DNA from: Chloracidobacterium validum
GTDB lineage: Bacteria > Acidobacteriota > Blastocatellia > Chloracidobacteriales > Chloracidobacteriaceae
Length of the DNA stretch: 64,000 nt
Direction: 5' to 3'
Assembly: GCF_018304825.1 (NCBI RefSeq)
Contig: NZ_CP072648.1
Span: 975,501-1,039,500, forward strand
The notes below the pieces were generated by a model, which was given only the letters and a program-made list of their open reading frames with translations, was not told the DNA's origin and made no database searches. Position 1 is the first letter of the stretch. Each line of letters opens with the position of its first letter. Positions 42,473 through 51,975 of this stretch are shown piece by piece. The position numbers and the translations under genes were made by a program.

Positions 42473-45400
42473 TCAGCCAACGCCATCTTCGCCCGGTGCT
42501 AGCCAAGTCGGCAGGTCGGCGGTGTCATGGGCGGTGTCTGGTTGTGCAAGGTGCGTGGGGCGGGCGGGGCGTGTCGTCACGACTGGCCGGGTCGCCTGAA
42601 GGGACGTCAGTTGCTCTTTGACTTCCTGAGCGGACGGACGCCGCAGCGGGTCTTTCGTGAGCATGCGGGCCACCAAATCCGACAGCGCCGGTGGCACATC
42701 TGGCGACAGGTCGTGCAGCCGGGGCGGGATGGTCTTCAAATGTGCGTTGATGACTTGCCAAAAGTGTCCTTTGGCTGATGGGAAGGGTGGCTCGCCCGTG
42801 ATCATCTCGAAGAGCAGTATCCCCAGGCTGTACACGTCGGTTCGTCCGTCGAGCGTCCCGCCTTCGATGCCTTCCGGTGACATATAGACAGGTGTGCCGA
42901 GCAAGCCGCCGGTTTGGGTTAGTTTGGCGTCTGGACCCTGGCCGTCCGCGTTAGTGAGTTTGGCGATGCCAAAGTCCACGACCTTGACCACCTGGCCGGC
43001 AGTGGACTGGTGCAAAAAAATGTTCTCTGGTTTGATGTCGCGGTGGATGACGCCTAGCCGGTGAGCTTCGGTGAGGGCGTCGGCTACGTCCCGCGCAATG
43101 CCCATGGCTTCGCCAAGCGCAAGACGAAGCCTCTGGCGCAGTTCGTCTTTGAGCGAATGCCCGATGAGCAACTCCATGGCGAGGTAGGCGATTCCATCGG
43201 TTGAGACGCCGGAATCGAAAACCGTGACAATGTGTGGGTGGGTCAGGCGTGATGCCGAGACACCTTCGCGCTTGAAGCGCTCAATCGCTTCGGCTGAGTC
43301 GTTGCTGCTGGAGGGGCGAAAGACCTTGACGGCAATCGGGCGGTTGAGCGCCAGATGACGCGCTCGAAAGACCACCCCAAAACCCCCAGCGCCAATCTTG
43401 ACTTCAAGGTGATATTTACCGTCGAGTGTCGTTCCGGGGAGAGCTTCGGCCAGGGCTGAAAAGATACGATCCGCTTGCTGCTGTGAAGCGACTAGGTTTT
43501 GATTGGCTTGCTCCAGGTCATCGTTGGCCTGCGCCAGCTCACGGTTGACCTGAGCCAGTTCGTCATTCATCCGCGAAAGTTCGTGGTTGCGGGCTTCGAG
43601 CTGGACGGCTGCTTCGGCCCGAATCCGGGCTTCGGTCAGGGCGGCGCGTTCGCGCAGGCGTCCCATCTGAAACCGGAAGGCGATGGTCAGCAGGGCCGCC
43701 CCGGCGAGGGCATAAAGCGTGTAGGCCCACCAGGTTTTCCAGGGCGGCGGCATAATTCGCAGGCGGAGTGCCGCGCCGCGTTCATTCCAGACGCCGGCAT
43801 CGTTGGCTGCCCGGACGCGAAAGACATACGCGCCAGGGGCGAGGTTGGTGTAGCTTGCGAAACGCTGCGTTCCGGCTTGAATCCAACCCTTGTCATAGCC
43901 TTCCAGACGATAGGCATAGCGATTCTTTTCACTGTTGACGTAGTTCAACGCCGTAAACTCGAAGGCAAAGTTGTTGGCGTCGTAGGTGAGCGCCAAGTCA
44001 TCCGGCACGGGACGGCTCTCGGGCTGATCGAGCTGGCGAAAACCGGTGATGATGACCGGCGGCGGCGTCTGGTTTTCAAAGATATGCGCCGGGTGGAAAA
44101 CCGTGTAGCCGGCAATGCCGCCAAACAGCATCGCCCCGGTCGAAGTTCTGAAGAAAGCGTTCGAGTTGAACTCGTTGCTCTGGAGGCCGTCTTGAGCGTC
44201 AAAGTTACGAAACGTTTTCGTGTCGGGTGAAAAGCGCGACAGTCCGTGGTTGGTGCTCAACCACAAGTCCCCGGCATCATCCTCCAGGATTCCATACACG
44301 ATGTCGTTAGCCAGTCCATCGCGGGTGGTGTAGGCCACGCACTGCCCCCCGGCCGGGTCGAGTTGACAGAGGCCGCCACCGTTGGTTGCCACCCAGAGCT
44401 GTCCGCGCCGGTCTTCATGAACGGCGTTGATTTCATTGGTCGGAAGGCTATTGACATCCTGTGGGTTGCATCCAAACCGCGTGATGGATTGGGTTGCCGA
44501 TTCAAAACGGCTGAGGCCGCGGTTGCTGCTGACCCAAACGTTGCCACGGCGATCCCGCTGAATCATCCAGGGTAGCGGGGCGCTGAGACCGGTGGGCGAT
44601 GTGGGCGCAGGCTGGAAGTGGGTCTTGGTTTTTCCGGTGGCAGGCTCAATCACATAGATGCCTTCTGGCGTTCCTAACCAGAGCTGGTCGCTGGCGACCA
44701 GCGCAAGCGCGAGAATGTCATCCGCCGGTAGCTCCTTTGCAAGCGGCACGGGGCGGGCGCGCCGGGTTCGGCCATCCACACGGGCCAACCCCTGCTCATA
44801 GCTGACCCAAAGGTTATTGTCCGAGTCAATCTGAAGCGCATTGACCCGGCAACTCCCGTTCAAGGGCTGGGCCGGAAGTGGAATAGGTATCTGCCGGTCC
44901 GCTATCCGGTCATGCCAGAGCAATCCATCCTCAGTGCCAATCCACCAGTTGCCGTCACGGTCTTCAGCGAACGCCCAAACGTTGCGGCGGCTCAGTTGCT
45001 TCCGGCTCGGCTGGTAAACGAGGTGTGAGGTGAAGGCGCGTGGGCGCAGGCTCAGGCAGTTTACGCCCCCCGTCTCTGTGCCAATCCAGAGACCCTGGGC
45101 GCTGTCTTCACCAATGCACCAAATACGGTCGCCGCCCAGGCTGGCCGTTTCACTCGAAACGACCGGAACGCGCTCGAAGGTTTGGGTGCCGCCGTTGAAG
45201 CGATAGAGTCCGGCGGTGTAGGTGCCTACCCACAGCGTCCCCAGGCTGTCCTCATAAATGGATAGAATCGCATGGCTGCCTGATCGGGAGGCCAGTCGTG
45301 GATCGAGCGAGAGCCGGCGGAACTGGCCCGTCTCCGGCAGAAACTGGCATAGCCCCCCTTGCGTTCCAACCCAGAGTATTCCACTGCGTCCCACGTGCAA

Positions 45401-46150
45401 GGCGCGTACGCTCCCTTCGCCAAGGGTGCCGGGCTGGGCTGGGTTGTGCCGGTAATGGGTGAACTGGCCGGTTTCCGGGTCGTAGCAACTCAGTCCCTGG
45501 GACGTACCGGCCCAAAGCCGCCCGGCGTGGTCAAGCGCCAGGCTCAGAACGCGCTTTCCAAGCAACGCCTGTGGCGTCTGGGTGTCTGCCGATGGGAAGC
45601 GGGTGATGTGTCGCCGCTCACGGTCAAGGCGGCACAGCCCTTCGGAAGTGCCAATCCAGAGTTGACCTTGCCGGTCTGCGCAAAGGCTGCGCACCTGCCC
45701 GCCATAGAGGCTGGTTGGCTGGTCGGGGTGATGGGCGTAGCGGGTGAAGCGTTCGGTGCGCGCGTCATAGCGACTGAGTCCGCCCTCGCTCGTGCCGACC
45801 CACAGCACGCCAGTGTGGTCTTCACACACGGCATAGACCAAGTTGCCGGCCAGGCTGTCGGGCTGGCGCCCGTCACGACGAAACACCTTGAACCCGTAGC
45901 CGTCATAACGATTGAGACCATCCGCCGTCCCAAACCAGAGAAAACCGGTTCGATCCTGTAGAAAACAGGTCGCCGTGCTCTGGGATAGCCCGTGCTCGAT
46001 GGAGAGATTGCGAAAGTGGACCGGGGTTCGGGTTTGCGCCCAACCCAACCCATTCCACAAAACCAGCGTGGCAAAGCAACTCATCACGCTGAGAAGTCGC
46101 TTCACCCAAGGGCGTCTATTTTGCTCCTGACTGGTGTTACGTAACCTCAT
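42473..46150 (-). CDS. Regulator-propeller sensor fused to Ser/Thr protein kinase
   Basis: A 1225-residue transmembrane receptor. After a signal peptide (ends near GLGWAQ), residues ~45-760 hold about a dozen regulator-propeller repeats of the form LWVGTSEGGLSRYD / LWIGTSEGLCRLD. These are followed by a Y_Y_Y domain (YRLEGYDKGWIQAGTQRFASYTNL) and one TM helix (TWWAYTLYALAGAALLTIAF). A long coiled coil (EAAVQLEARNHELSRMNDEL) leads to a complete Ser/Thr kinase: GAGGFGVV loop, AVKVFRP lysine, IHRDIKPEN, DFGIAK, APE-equivalent SPEG. Such propeller receptors usually end in a histidine kinase. It probably phosphorylates cytoplasmic targets in response to a periplasmic, perhaps glycan, ligand. ATG 46150 follows AGGGA. 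Confidence 0.9.
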   Translation of the reverse strand: MRLRNTSQEQNRRPWVKRLLSVMSCFATLVLWNGLGWAQTRTPVHFRNLSIEHGLSQSTATCFLQDRTGFLWFGTADGLNRYDGYGFKVFRRDGRQPDSLAGNLVYAVCEDHTGVLWVGTSEGGLSRYDARTERFTRYAHHPDQPTSLYGGQVRSLCADRQGQLWIGTSEGLCRLDRERRHITRFPSADTQTPQALLGKRVLSLALDHAGRLWAGTSQGLSCYDPETGQFTHYRHNPAQPGTLGEGSVRALHVGRSGILWVGTQGGLCQFLPETGQFRRLSLDPRLASRSGSHAILSIYEDSLGTLWVGTYTAGLYRFNGGTQTFERVPVVSSETASLGGDRIWCIGEDSAQGLWIGTETGGVNCLSLRPRAFTSHLVYQPSRKQLSRRNVWAFAEDRDGNWWIGTEDGLLWHDRIADRQIPIPLPAQPLNGSCRVNALQIDSDNNLWVSYEQGLARVDGRTRRARPVPLAKELPADDILALALVASDQLWLGTPEGIYVIEPATGKTKTHFQPAPTSPTGLSAPLPWMIQRDRRGNVWVSSNRGLSRFESATQSITRFGCNPQDVNSLPTNEINAVHEDRRGQLWVATNGGGLCQLDPAGGQCVAYTTRDGLANDIVYGILEDDAGDLWLSTNHGLSRFSPDTKTFRNFDAQDGLQSNEFNSNAFFRTSTGAMLFGGIAGYTVFHPAHIFENQTPPPVIITGFRQLDQPESRPVPDDLALTYDANNFAFEFTALNYVNSEKNRYAYRLEGYDKGWIQAGTQRFASYTNLAPGAYVFRVRAANDAGVWNERGAALRLRIMPPPWKTWWAYTLYALAGAALLTIAFRFQMGRLRERAALTEARIRAEAAVQLEARNHELSRMNDELAQVNRELAQANDDLEQANQNLVASQQQADRIFSALAEALPGTTLDGKYHLEVKIGAGGFGVVFRARHLALNRPIAVKVFRPSSSNDSAEAIERFKREGVSASRLTHPHIVTVFDSGVSTDGIAYLAMELLIGHSLKDELRQRLRLALGEAMGIARDVADALTEAHRLGVIHRDIKPENIFLHQSTAGQVVKVVDFGIAKLTNADGQGPDAKLTQTGGLLGTPVYMSPEGIEGGTLDGRTDVYSLGILLFEMITGEPPFPSAKGHFWQVINAHLKTIPPRLHDLSPDVPPALSDLVARMLTKDPLRRPSAQEVKEQLTSLQATRPVVTTRPARPTHLAQPDTAHDTADLPTWLAPGEDGVG

Positions 46151-46347
46151 GTCCCTGCCTGCCAAAAGCCACGGGTTTGCGCGTAAGCTCTGGTTAAGCC
46201 GCGTGATTCAACGTCGCTGGTCAAATTACTGGTCAACCGGTGACGAGAATGTAACACTGCACGTCATCTCGCCGTGTAAACCTGACGGCGGATACATCCC
46301 GGTCGTGAGTGCGGTGTTCAAGGTTTTTTGAAGATCAAGCGTTTTGA

Positions 46348-47046
46348 ATGATTGAACTGAAAGAACTCTCAAAGCAAGCCATCAGTGGACAAAGTCGGTT
46401 GACCATTCTCCATCCGCTCGACCTGCTGATTCCAGCCGGGCAATTCGTGGCCATTCTGGGGCCTTCCGGCAGTGGGAAGTCCACCCTTCTGGGGCTGATG
46501 GCCGGATTGGACACCCCGACGACCGGCGATGTCATTCTGGCCGGAACCTCCATCACCCGCCTTGGCGAAGATGCGCTGGCGGCATTTCGGAGTCGGACCA
46601 TCGGATTTATTTTTCAGGCGTTTCACCTCGTGCCGACGGCAACGGCGCTGGAAAACGTCCAGATTCCCATGGAGATTGTCGGGCGGCGGGACGCCAAACG
46701 GCGGGCCAGGGACCTCCTTGCCGCCGTCGGCCTGAGTGAGCGTGAACATCATTATCCATCCCAGCTTTCGGGCGGAGAGCAGCAGCGCGTGGCGATTGCC
46801 CGCGCCTTTGCCAATGAGCCATCCATCCTCCTGGCGGATGAGCCGACCGGCAACCTCGACTACACCAACGGCATGCGGATTTTCGAGCTGCTGCGCCAGC
46901 TCAACCAAGAGGCTGGGACGACGCTCGTCATGGTGACGCACAACGAAGAACTCGCGCGCGCGGCTGACCGGGCCATCACGTTGCGCGATGGGCGGGTGGT
47001 CCGCGACAACCCCACGCTCTCCATCGAACCCCTCCCATCCGGTTAG
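46348..47046 (+). CDS. LolD/MacB-type ABC ATPase without adjacent permease
   Basis: A 232-residue ATPase of the LolD/YbbA/MacB family. Walker A is GPSGSGKST, the Q-loop is [10 protein letters not shown], the signature is [15 protein letters not shown], Walker B is [12 protein letters not shown] and the H-loop is MVTHNEE. These ATPases normally pair with FtsX-like permeases in lipoprotein or antibiotic export. No permease gene lies within the flanking sequence: the next gene, 50 nt downstream, is a converging LysR regulator. The partner must be encoded elsewhere, or the protein serves a shared complex. The ATG is preceded by a TTTTTTGAAGATCAAG stretch with no strong Shine-Dalgarno. Confidence 0.9.
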   Translation: MIELKELSKQAISGQSRLTILHPLDLLIPAGQFVAILGPSGSGKSTLLGLMAGLDTPTTGDVILAGTSITRLGEDALAAFRSRTIGFIFQAFHLVPTATALENVQIPMEIVGRRDAKRRARDLLAAVGLSEREHHYPSQLSGGEQQRVAIARAFANEPSILLADEPTGNLDYTNGMRIFELLRQLNQEAGTTLVMVTHNEELARAADRAITLRDGRVVRDNPTLSIEPLPSG

Positions 47047-47097
47047 AGTCTGCCTAGGCCATCGAGCAGGTGGCGGGTGGACTGGCGGAATGCCTGT

Positions 47098-48009
47098 TCA
47101 GGCGCATGGTTCGTGATCGGCCGTGCCGGACTCGCGCACCAGCGTAACAAACGCTTGCGCCGCTCGTGACAACGACGCCGGTTGCCGATAGACGACGCGC
47201 AGCTTGCGGGCCAGGCGCATTTCCCGAACTGGAATCGCCACCAGTTGCCCCCGCGTGGTTTCCGCCGCCACACACAGGCGAGGGAGGATACTGACACCAA
47301 TCCCGGCTTCGACCATGCGTTTGATGGCCTCGATGGATGGCAACTCAACGGCGATGCGGAGTGGCGTGCGGTGGCGGGCAAAGGCTTCAACGACTTGCAA
47401 CCGGTACCGCGACACAATGTTGTGCGCAATGAAGACTTCCTGGCCCAGCTCCCGAATCGAGACCTCGCCGCGCCCGGCAAGTGGATGCTCCGGCGCCGTG
47501 ACCAATGCCACCGCATCGGTGGCAATGGTCACGGCGCGCAAGCCGTCCTCTGGCGGCGCGAAGCTGATGACGCCCAGCTCAACGCCGTGCCGCAGCACTT
47601 CGGATGGCACGTCGCTGGCCCGGCACCGCTTGACCTCGACCTGCACGCCCGGATGCGCTCGAATGAAGCGTTCCAGCCAGGGCAGGATGTAGGTGACGGT
47701 TTGTTCATTGGCTCCGATGACCAGCCGCCCGGCAGTGAGCGCATCGAGTTGATGCATCGCGTGCAGGGTTTCGTCGCGTAGATCGAGTAGCCGCCGGGCA
47801 TAGTCGTAGAGGAGGCGGCCGGCTTGGGTAGGCGTGACGCCCTTGGAGTTTCGGTCAAGGAGTGCCGCGCCAAGATCACTTTCGAGCTTTTTGATGGTTT
47901 GGCTCACGGCCGCCTGCGTCCGCGCCAGGCGGGTCGCCGCGCGGGAGAAATGCTTCTCCTCAACGACGGCAGTGAAAACTTCGAGGTAAGACAGTTCCAC
48001 AGGCTTCAC
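47098..48009 (-). CDS. LysR-family transcriptional regulator
   Basis: A 303-residue LTTR. The N-terminal winged helix-turn-helix is VELSYLEVFTAVVEEKHFSRAATRLARTQAAVSQTIKKLE, followed by the linker helix and a periplasmic-binding-protein-like effector domain (residues ~90-295; GRLVIGANEQTV, GVELGVISFAPPEDGL). GTG 48009 is chosen from the position of the HTH; a longer frame to 48060 and a GTG three codons later are possible. It is divergent from a stand-alone receiver gene across about 240 nt, the usual place for LTTR autoregulation. Effector and regulon are unknown. Confidence 0.88.
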   Translation of the reverse strand: MKPVELSYLEVFTAVVEEKHFSRAATRLARTQAAVSQTIKKLESDLGAALLDRNSKGVTPTQAGRLLYDYARRLLDLRDETLHAMHQLDALTAGRLVIGANEQTVTYILPWLERFIRAHPGVQVEVKRCRASDVPSEVLRHGVELGVISFAPPEDGLRAVTIATDAVALVTAPEHPLAGRGEVSIRELGQEVFIAHNIVSRYRLQVVEAFARHRTPLRIAVELPSIEAIKRMVEAGIGVSILPRLCVAAETTRGQLVAIPVREMRLARKLRVVYRQPASLSRAAQAFVTLVRESGTADHEPCA

Positions 48010-48248
48010 TGATGGCAAGCTACGCAGCCTAGCGCAACTTTGAGTGGACAGTTCACGCACAAGTGTGAGAGTGTTTTCATCCGAAAGTCATAAAATTTCA
48101 GCGTTGGCCGTCCCTTCACTTGACCGCGTTTGTGCACGCTAGGCAAGCTTGGAAAAAGCTATGCTTGGCCAGGACTGTGGCTAGCCGCAACGACCTGGCT
48201 GCTGCCCCATTGTGTCCTCTCGTTATTACACACTCCGGTGATTGCGCC

Positions 48249-48620
48249 ATGCCGCCATACACGATTTTGATTGTGGACGATGAGTCGTACATCCGTGATT
48301 TGCTGGTTTCTGTGCTGAGTCTGGAATATAGCGTCCTCACTGCCGAGGATGGGGTTGAAGCCTTTGAGGCCTACAGGCAGCACCAGGATGTCATTCGGTG
48401 TGTGATTACCGACTTGTTCATGCCACGCATGGACGGCGAAGAACTCATCGGACGACTTCATGGTGAAAACCCTGACCTGCCCGTTATTCTCATCACAGCC
48501 CTCCAAGATGAAGCTCGACTCAATCAACTGCGCGAGCGCCCAAACGTAACAGTGATGCCCAAACCGTTTAACCTTGGGCAGTTACGTAATACGCTCCGCC
48601 AGTCCACGGTGGCCCAGTGA
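48249..48620 (+). CDS. Single-domain response regulator
   Basis: A 123-residue CheY-like receiver with no output domain. It begins YTILIVDDESYIRDLL (acidic DD pair), has the phosphoacceptor Asp in CVITDLFMPRMDG, Thr/Ala in ILITALQ and the conserved Lys in VMPKPFNL. It probably works in a phosphorelay or by protein contact; the hybrid kinase at 5826-7781 and the kinases elsewhere are possible donors but none is adjacent. ATG 48249 sits just ahead of the receiver; the frame upstream to 48120 reads intergenic sequence. A strong hairpin follows the stop. Confidence 0.9.
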   Translation: MPPYTILIVDDESYIRDLLVSVLSLEYSVLTAEDGVEAFEAYRQHQDVIRCVITDLFMPRMDGEELIGRLHGENPDLPVILITALQDEARLNQLRERPNVTVMPKPFNLGQLRNTLRQSTVAQ

Positions 48621-48654
48621 GGGACTGGTGAACGACCTGAACCGGTCGCCGGTG

Positions 48655-48678
48655 CGGCCGGTTGCTGAAAACCGGCCG
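48655..48678. terminator. Perfect hairpin between converging genes
   Basis: CGGCCGGTT and AACCGGCCG form a perfect 9-bp stem around the 6-nt loop GCTGAA, in the 69-nt gap between the receiver stop and the dnaJ stop. Its symmetry suits a bidirectional terminator, although there is no long U-tract on either side. Confidence 0.55.
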
Positions 48679-48689
48679 GGCGCGGTGGG

Positions 48690-49835
48690 TTAGCTACCGA
48701 AGATGGCATCTTTGACGCGGTCAAAAAAGCCCCTTTCCTCGCTTTTGCGGACGCTGTTACGACGCTCACCCCTGGGGCTGAGTGCCGCGAACTCTTCAAG
48801 GAGCCGCCGCTGCTCGCGGGTGAGATTGGTGGGGGTGACAACATTGATGACAACAAACAAGTCTCCCACCTCGCCTGAAAGGGAAGTAATGCCCTTGCCA
48901 CGCAGCCGAAAGGTCGTCCCGGTTTGGGTGCCTTCGGGTATTTTCAAGCTGGTCTGACCTTCGAGGAGCGGAACTTCGATGTCGGCGCCAAGCGCCGCTT
49001 CGGCGATATCAATCGAGACTTGGCAGAGCAGGTTGTTATCCTGGCGTTCAAAAATCTCGTGTTCACGAATGTGAATGACAACCTGCAAATCGCCCGGCGG
49101 CCCACCACCCAGCCCCGACTCGCCTTCGCCGCCAACGCGCAGGCGCATGCCGTCGTCAACTCCGGCAGGGACTTTGAGTTCAATTTTCTTCTCTCGCCGC
49201 ACGCGGCCCTCGCCGCGGCAAGTCCGGCAGGGGTCTTTGATGGTTCGCCCCACGCCACGGCACTGCGGGCAAGTTCGGGTAACACTGAAGAAGCCCTGTT
49301 GATAGCGTACCTGGCCGAGTCCCCCACAGGCCGGGCAGGTCTCCGGCGCCGTTCCAGGCGCGGCCCCACTGCCGCCGCAATCATCGCAGGTTTCTAGGCG
49401 CGGCACGCGAATTTGTGTGGTCACGCCCTTGGCCGCCTCTTCGAGTGTCAGTTCGAGGTCGTAGCGCAGGTCGGCGCCGCGCTGGACCTGGCTGGTGCGC
49501 CGTCCCCCGGCCCCACCGCCAAAGCCGAATCCGAAAAGATCCCCTAAAATGTCCTCGAAGTTTTGGAAACCGGCAAACCCACCCCCGAATCCGCCGGCCG
49601 CCGCCGCGCCGACGCCAGCGTGCCCGAAGCGGTCGTAGCGCGCGCGCTGCTCGGCATCCGACAGAACCGCATAGGCTTCAGCCGCTTCCTTGAATTTTTC
49701 TTCGGCGGTGGTGTCACCTGGATTTTTGTCTGGGTGATACTTCATCGCCAAGCGGCGATAGGCTTTCTTGATGTCTGTTTCGGTCGCATTGCGAGCGACG
49801 CCCAGCACTTCATAGTAGTCCCGTTTAGTTGCCAT
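48690..49835 (-). CDS. dnaJ: Chaperone protein DnaJ
   Basis: A 381-residue type I Hsp40 that stimulates the DnaK ATPase and delivers substrates. The J domain has HPD at residues 34-36, followed by a Gly/Phe-rich linker with [10 protein letters not shown]. Four zinc-binding CxxCxGxG motifs are visible: [24 protein letters not shown] and CRTCRGEG. The C-terminal substrate domains are full length. The ATG is preceded by GGAAGGA. It is the last gene of the hrcA-grpE-dnaK-dnaJ series, 137 nt downstream of dnaK, and converges on the receiver gene across the hairpin. Confidence 0.97.
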   Translation of the reverse strand: MATKRDYYEVLGVARNATETDIKKAYRRLAMKYHPDKNPGDTTAEEKFKEAAEAYAVLSDAEQRARYDRFGHAGVGAAAAGGFGGGFAGFQNFEDILGDLFGFGFGGGAGGRRTSQVQRGADLRYDLELTLEEAAKGVTTQIRVPRLETCDDCGGSGAAPGTAPETCPACGGLGQVRYQQGFFSVTRTCPQCRGVGRTIKDPCRTCRGEGRVRREKKIELKVPAGVDDGMRLRVGGEGESGLGGGPPGDLQVVIHIREHEIFERQDNNLLCQVSIDIAEAALGADIEVPLLEGQTSLKIPEGTQTGTTFRLRGKGITSLSGEVGDLFVVINVVTPTNLTREQRRLLEEFAALSPRGERRNSVRKSEERGFFDRVKDAIFGS

Positions 49836-49972
49836 GCCTCAATCCTTCCGAAGCCAAGCTACGTGCCACGGTCTGAGCGACCTCTGGCGGAGCAGCCGCC
49901 GCTGGCAGGCCGCGCCGCAGTCGTCGCGGAGCTATCGGCCATCCGCCTAGTCCCTACCATTTCCGACGGCGG

Positions 49973-51835
49973 TCATTCCGTCAACATCTTTACGCCGCCG
50001 GTTTCGGATGGTGGGGGCGTATCCCCGGTTGGCGCATTGAACATGGCGTTGGTGATGATTTGAGCGGCATTTTCAAGCGCATCGAGCCACTGCTTGACAA
50101 CCGCCGGGTCCTGGATGCTCAACACTTCCTTGGCGCCGGTCAGCGTTTCACGGACCAGTTCTTGTTCTTCGGCGGCCAGCATCCAGCCAAATTCACCAAA
50201 GGAGCGCTGGGTGTTTTGCAGCAGTCCATCCAGGCGACTCTGCATCAGCAGCAGCTCCTTCATTTGGCGGTCGCTTTCGGCGTTGCGCTGGGCTTCGGCA
50301 ATGAGGTTGGCAATCTCGCCCGGCGAGAGACCTGACGACGGGGTAACGCGCATGTTTTGCTCAAGTCCAGTGGACTTGTCACGCGCCGATACTTGCACGA
50401 TCCCGTCGGCATCAATCTCGAACGAGACTTCAATCTGCGGGACACCACGGGGGGCTGGCGGAATCCCGATCAACTCAAACTTGCCCAACGAGCGATTACC
50501 CTTGGCGATTTCACGCTCACCCTGGAGTACATGAACCTCGACGCTCGATTGGTTGTCCACAACGGTGGTAAAGGTCAATGCCTTGCGGACTGGAATCGTG
50601 GCATTGCGCTCGACGATTTTTTGGAAGAGTCCCCCACGGACTTCGATGCCGAGCGAGAGCGGAATCACGTCCAACAGCACCAAGTCCTTGACCTGGCCGG
50701 TAAAGACCCCGCCCTGAATGGATGCCCCAATAGCCACGACTTCATCGGGGTTGATGCTCGCGTTGGGTTCGCGCCCGAAAATCTTCTTGACGCACTCATG
50801 AATGATCGGCGAGCGCGTTTGTCCACCAACGAGCAGCACTTGGTCAATGTCTTCGGGCTTGAGCCGGGCATCCCAGAGCGCTTTTTGGCATGGCTCGACG
50901 GTGCGTTCCACCAAGTCCTTGACCAGCTCTTCAAACTTGGCGCGGGTGAGGTTGAGGTTGAGATGCTTGGGGCCGGTCGCCGGATCGGCCGCGATGAAGG
51001 GCAGATTGATGTTGGCTTCGAGGGTGGATGACAGCTCGCACTTGGCCCGCTCGGCCGCTTCTTTCAGGCGCTGGAGGGCCAGCCGGTCGGCGCGGAGGTC
51101 AATGCCGGATTCGCGCAAGAATTCTTGGATGAGCCAGTCGATGATGCGTTGGTCAAAGTCCTCGCCGCCCAGAAACGAGTCACCGCACGTTGACAGGACT
51201 TCAAATACGCCGTCATTCATTTCGAGCACCGAGACGTCGAACGTGCCACCGCCTAAGTCATAGACTGCGATGCGCTCCGATTCGCGGCGACCCGATCCAT
51301 AGGCCAGTGCCGCTGCCGTTGGCTCGTTGATGATGCGCTGAACGTTGAGGCCGGCAATCTTGCCCGCGTCTTTGGTGGCTTGACGCTGGAAGTCATCAAA
51401 GTAGGCCGGGACGGTAATGATGGCTTCTTCGACCGGTTCGCCAAGAAAGTCTTCGGCCGAAGCTTTCAATCGCTGCAAAATGATGGCTGAAACTTCGGGC
51501 GGGCTGTAGGCACGGCCCTGGGCGCGCACCCACGCATCCCCGTTGGAAGACTCACAAATTTCGTAAGGGCAGGTCTCACGGGCGCGTTGGACTTCCGGTG
51601 AATTGAACTTGCGACCGATCAACCGCTTGACGGCATAGATGGTGTTGGCGGCATTGGTAATGGCCTGCCGCCGCGCAATCTGTCCCACCAGCCGCTCACC
51701 CTTGTCGGTAAAGCCAACGACCGATGGCGTGGTGCGGCCACCCTCTTTATTGGGGATGATTTGCGTTGTGCCACCTTCCATGACGGCTACGCAACAGTTA
51801 GTTGTGCCAAGGTCTATGCCAATAACTTTGCCCAT
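49973..51835 (-). CDS. dnaK: Chaperone protein DnaK (Hsp70)
   Basis: A 620-residue Hsp70. The ATPase domain has the phosphate-1 motif GIDLGTTNCCVAVMEGG, YDLGGGTFDVSVLEM and VLLVGGQTRSPI. The substrate-binding domain begins near LLDVIPLSLGIEV and carries the usual NATIPVRK segment. The C-terminal lid is shorter and ends PSETGGVKMLTE, lacking the acidic EEV-type tail seen in many DnaKs. A variant CGDSFLGGEDFD replaces the common GDTHLGG. ATG 51835 gives the standard MGKVIGIDLG start, but an in-frame ATG at 51853 lies in an inverted repeat just upstream. Confidence 0.97.
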   Translation of the reverse strand: MGKVIGIDLGTTNCCVAVMEGGTTQIIPNKEGGRTTPSVVGFTDKGERLVGQIARRQAITNAANTIYAVKRLIGRKFNSPEVQRARETCPYEICESSNGDAWVRAQGRAYSPPEVSAIILQRLKASAEDFLGEPVEEAIITVPAYFDDFQRQATKDAGKIAGLNVQRIINEPTAAALAYGSGRRESERIAVYDLGGGTFDVSVLEMNDGVFEVLSTCGDSFLGGEDFDQRIIDWLIQEFLRESGIDLRADRLALQRLKEAAERAKCELSSTLEANINLPFIAADPATGPKHLNLNLTRAKFEELVKDLVERTVEPCQKALWDARLKPEDIDQVLLVGGQTRSPIIHECVKKIFGREPNASINPDEVVAIGASIQGGVFTGQVKDLVLLDVIPLSLGIEVRGGLFQKIVERNATIPVRKALTFTTVVDNQSSVEVHVLQGEREIAKGNRSLGKFELIGIPPAPRGVPQIEVSFEIDADGIVQVSARDKSTGLEQNMRVTPSSGLSPGEIANLIAEAQRNAESDRQMKELLLMQSRLDGLLQNTQRSFGEFGWMLAAEEQELVRETLTGAKEVLSIQDPAVVKQWLDALENAAQIITNAMFNAPTGDTPPPSETGGVKMLTE

Positions 51836-51849
51836 GACGTACGTCCATT

Positions 51850-51868
51850 GCATGTCTTCCCGACATGC
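51850..51868 (-). promoter_or_regulatory. Inverted repeat at the dnaK translation start
   Basis: On the minus strand GCATGTC and GACATGC form a perfect 7-bp stem with GGGAA in the loop, 14 nt before the dnaK ATG. A second palindrome GACGTACGTC (51836-51845) lies between it and the start. The hairpin exposes a purine-rich stretch and contains an alternative in-frame ATG (51853) in its 3' arm, so it could affect start choice. Confidence 0.4.
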
Positions 51869-51975
51869 GCAAGGGAAATGTCTTTACGGCACGCCAAAAG
51901 CGCGCTGGTCGGCGCTGCGCCAGTCGCCAGGCGTCAGTTGTTCCACCCGTCGTTCACCCATTGGCCACTACGCCG

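Noticed and set aside
48010-48248. LysR operator in the intergenic region before the receiver gene
   Set aside because: Only weak short inverted repeats such as TCAC...GTGA are visible; none can be told from background.
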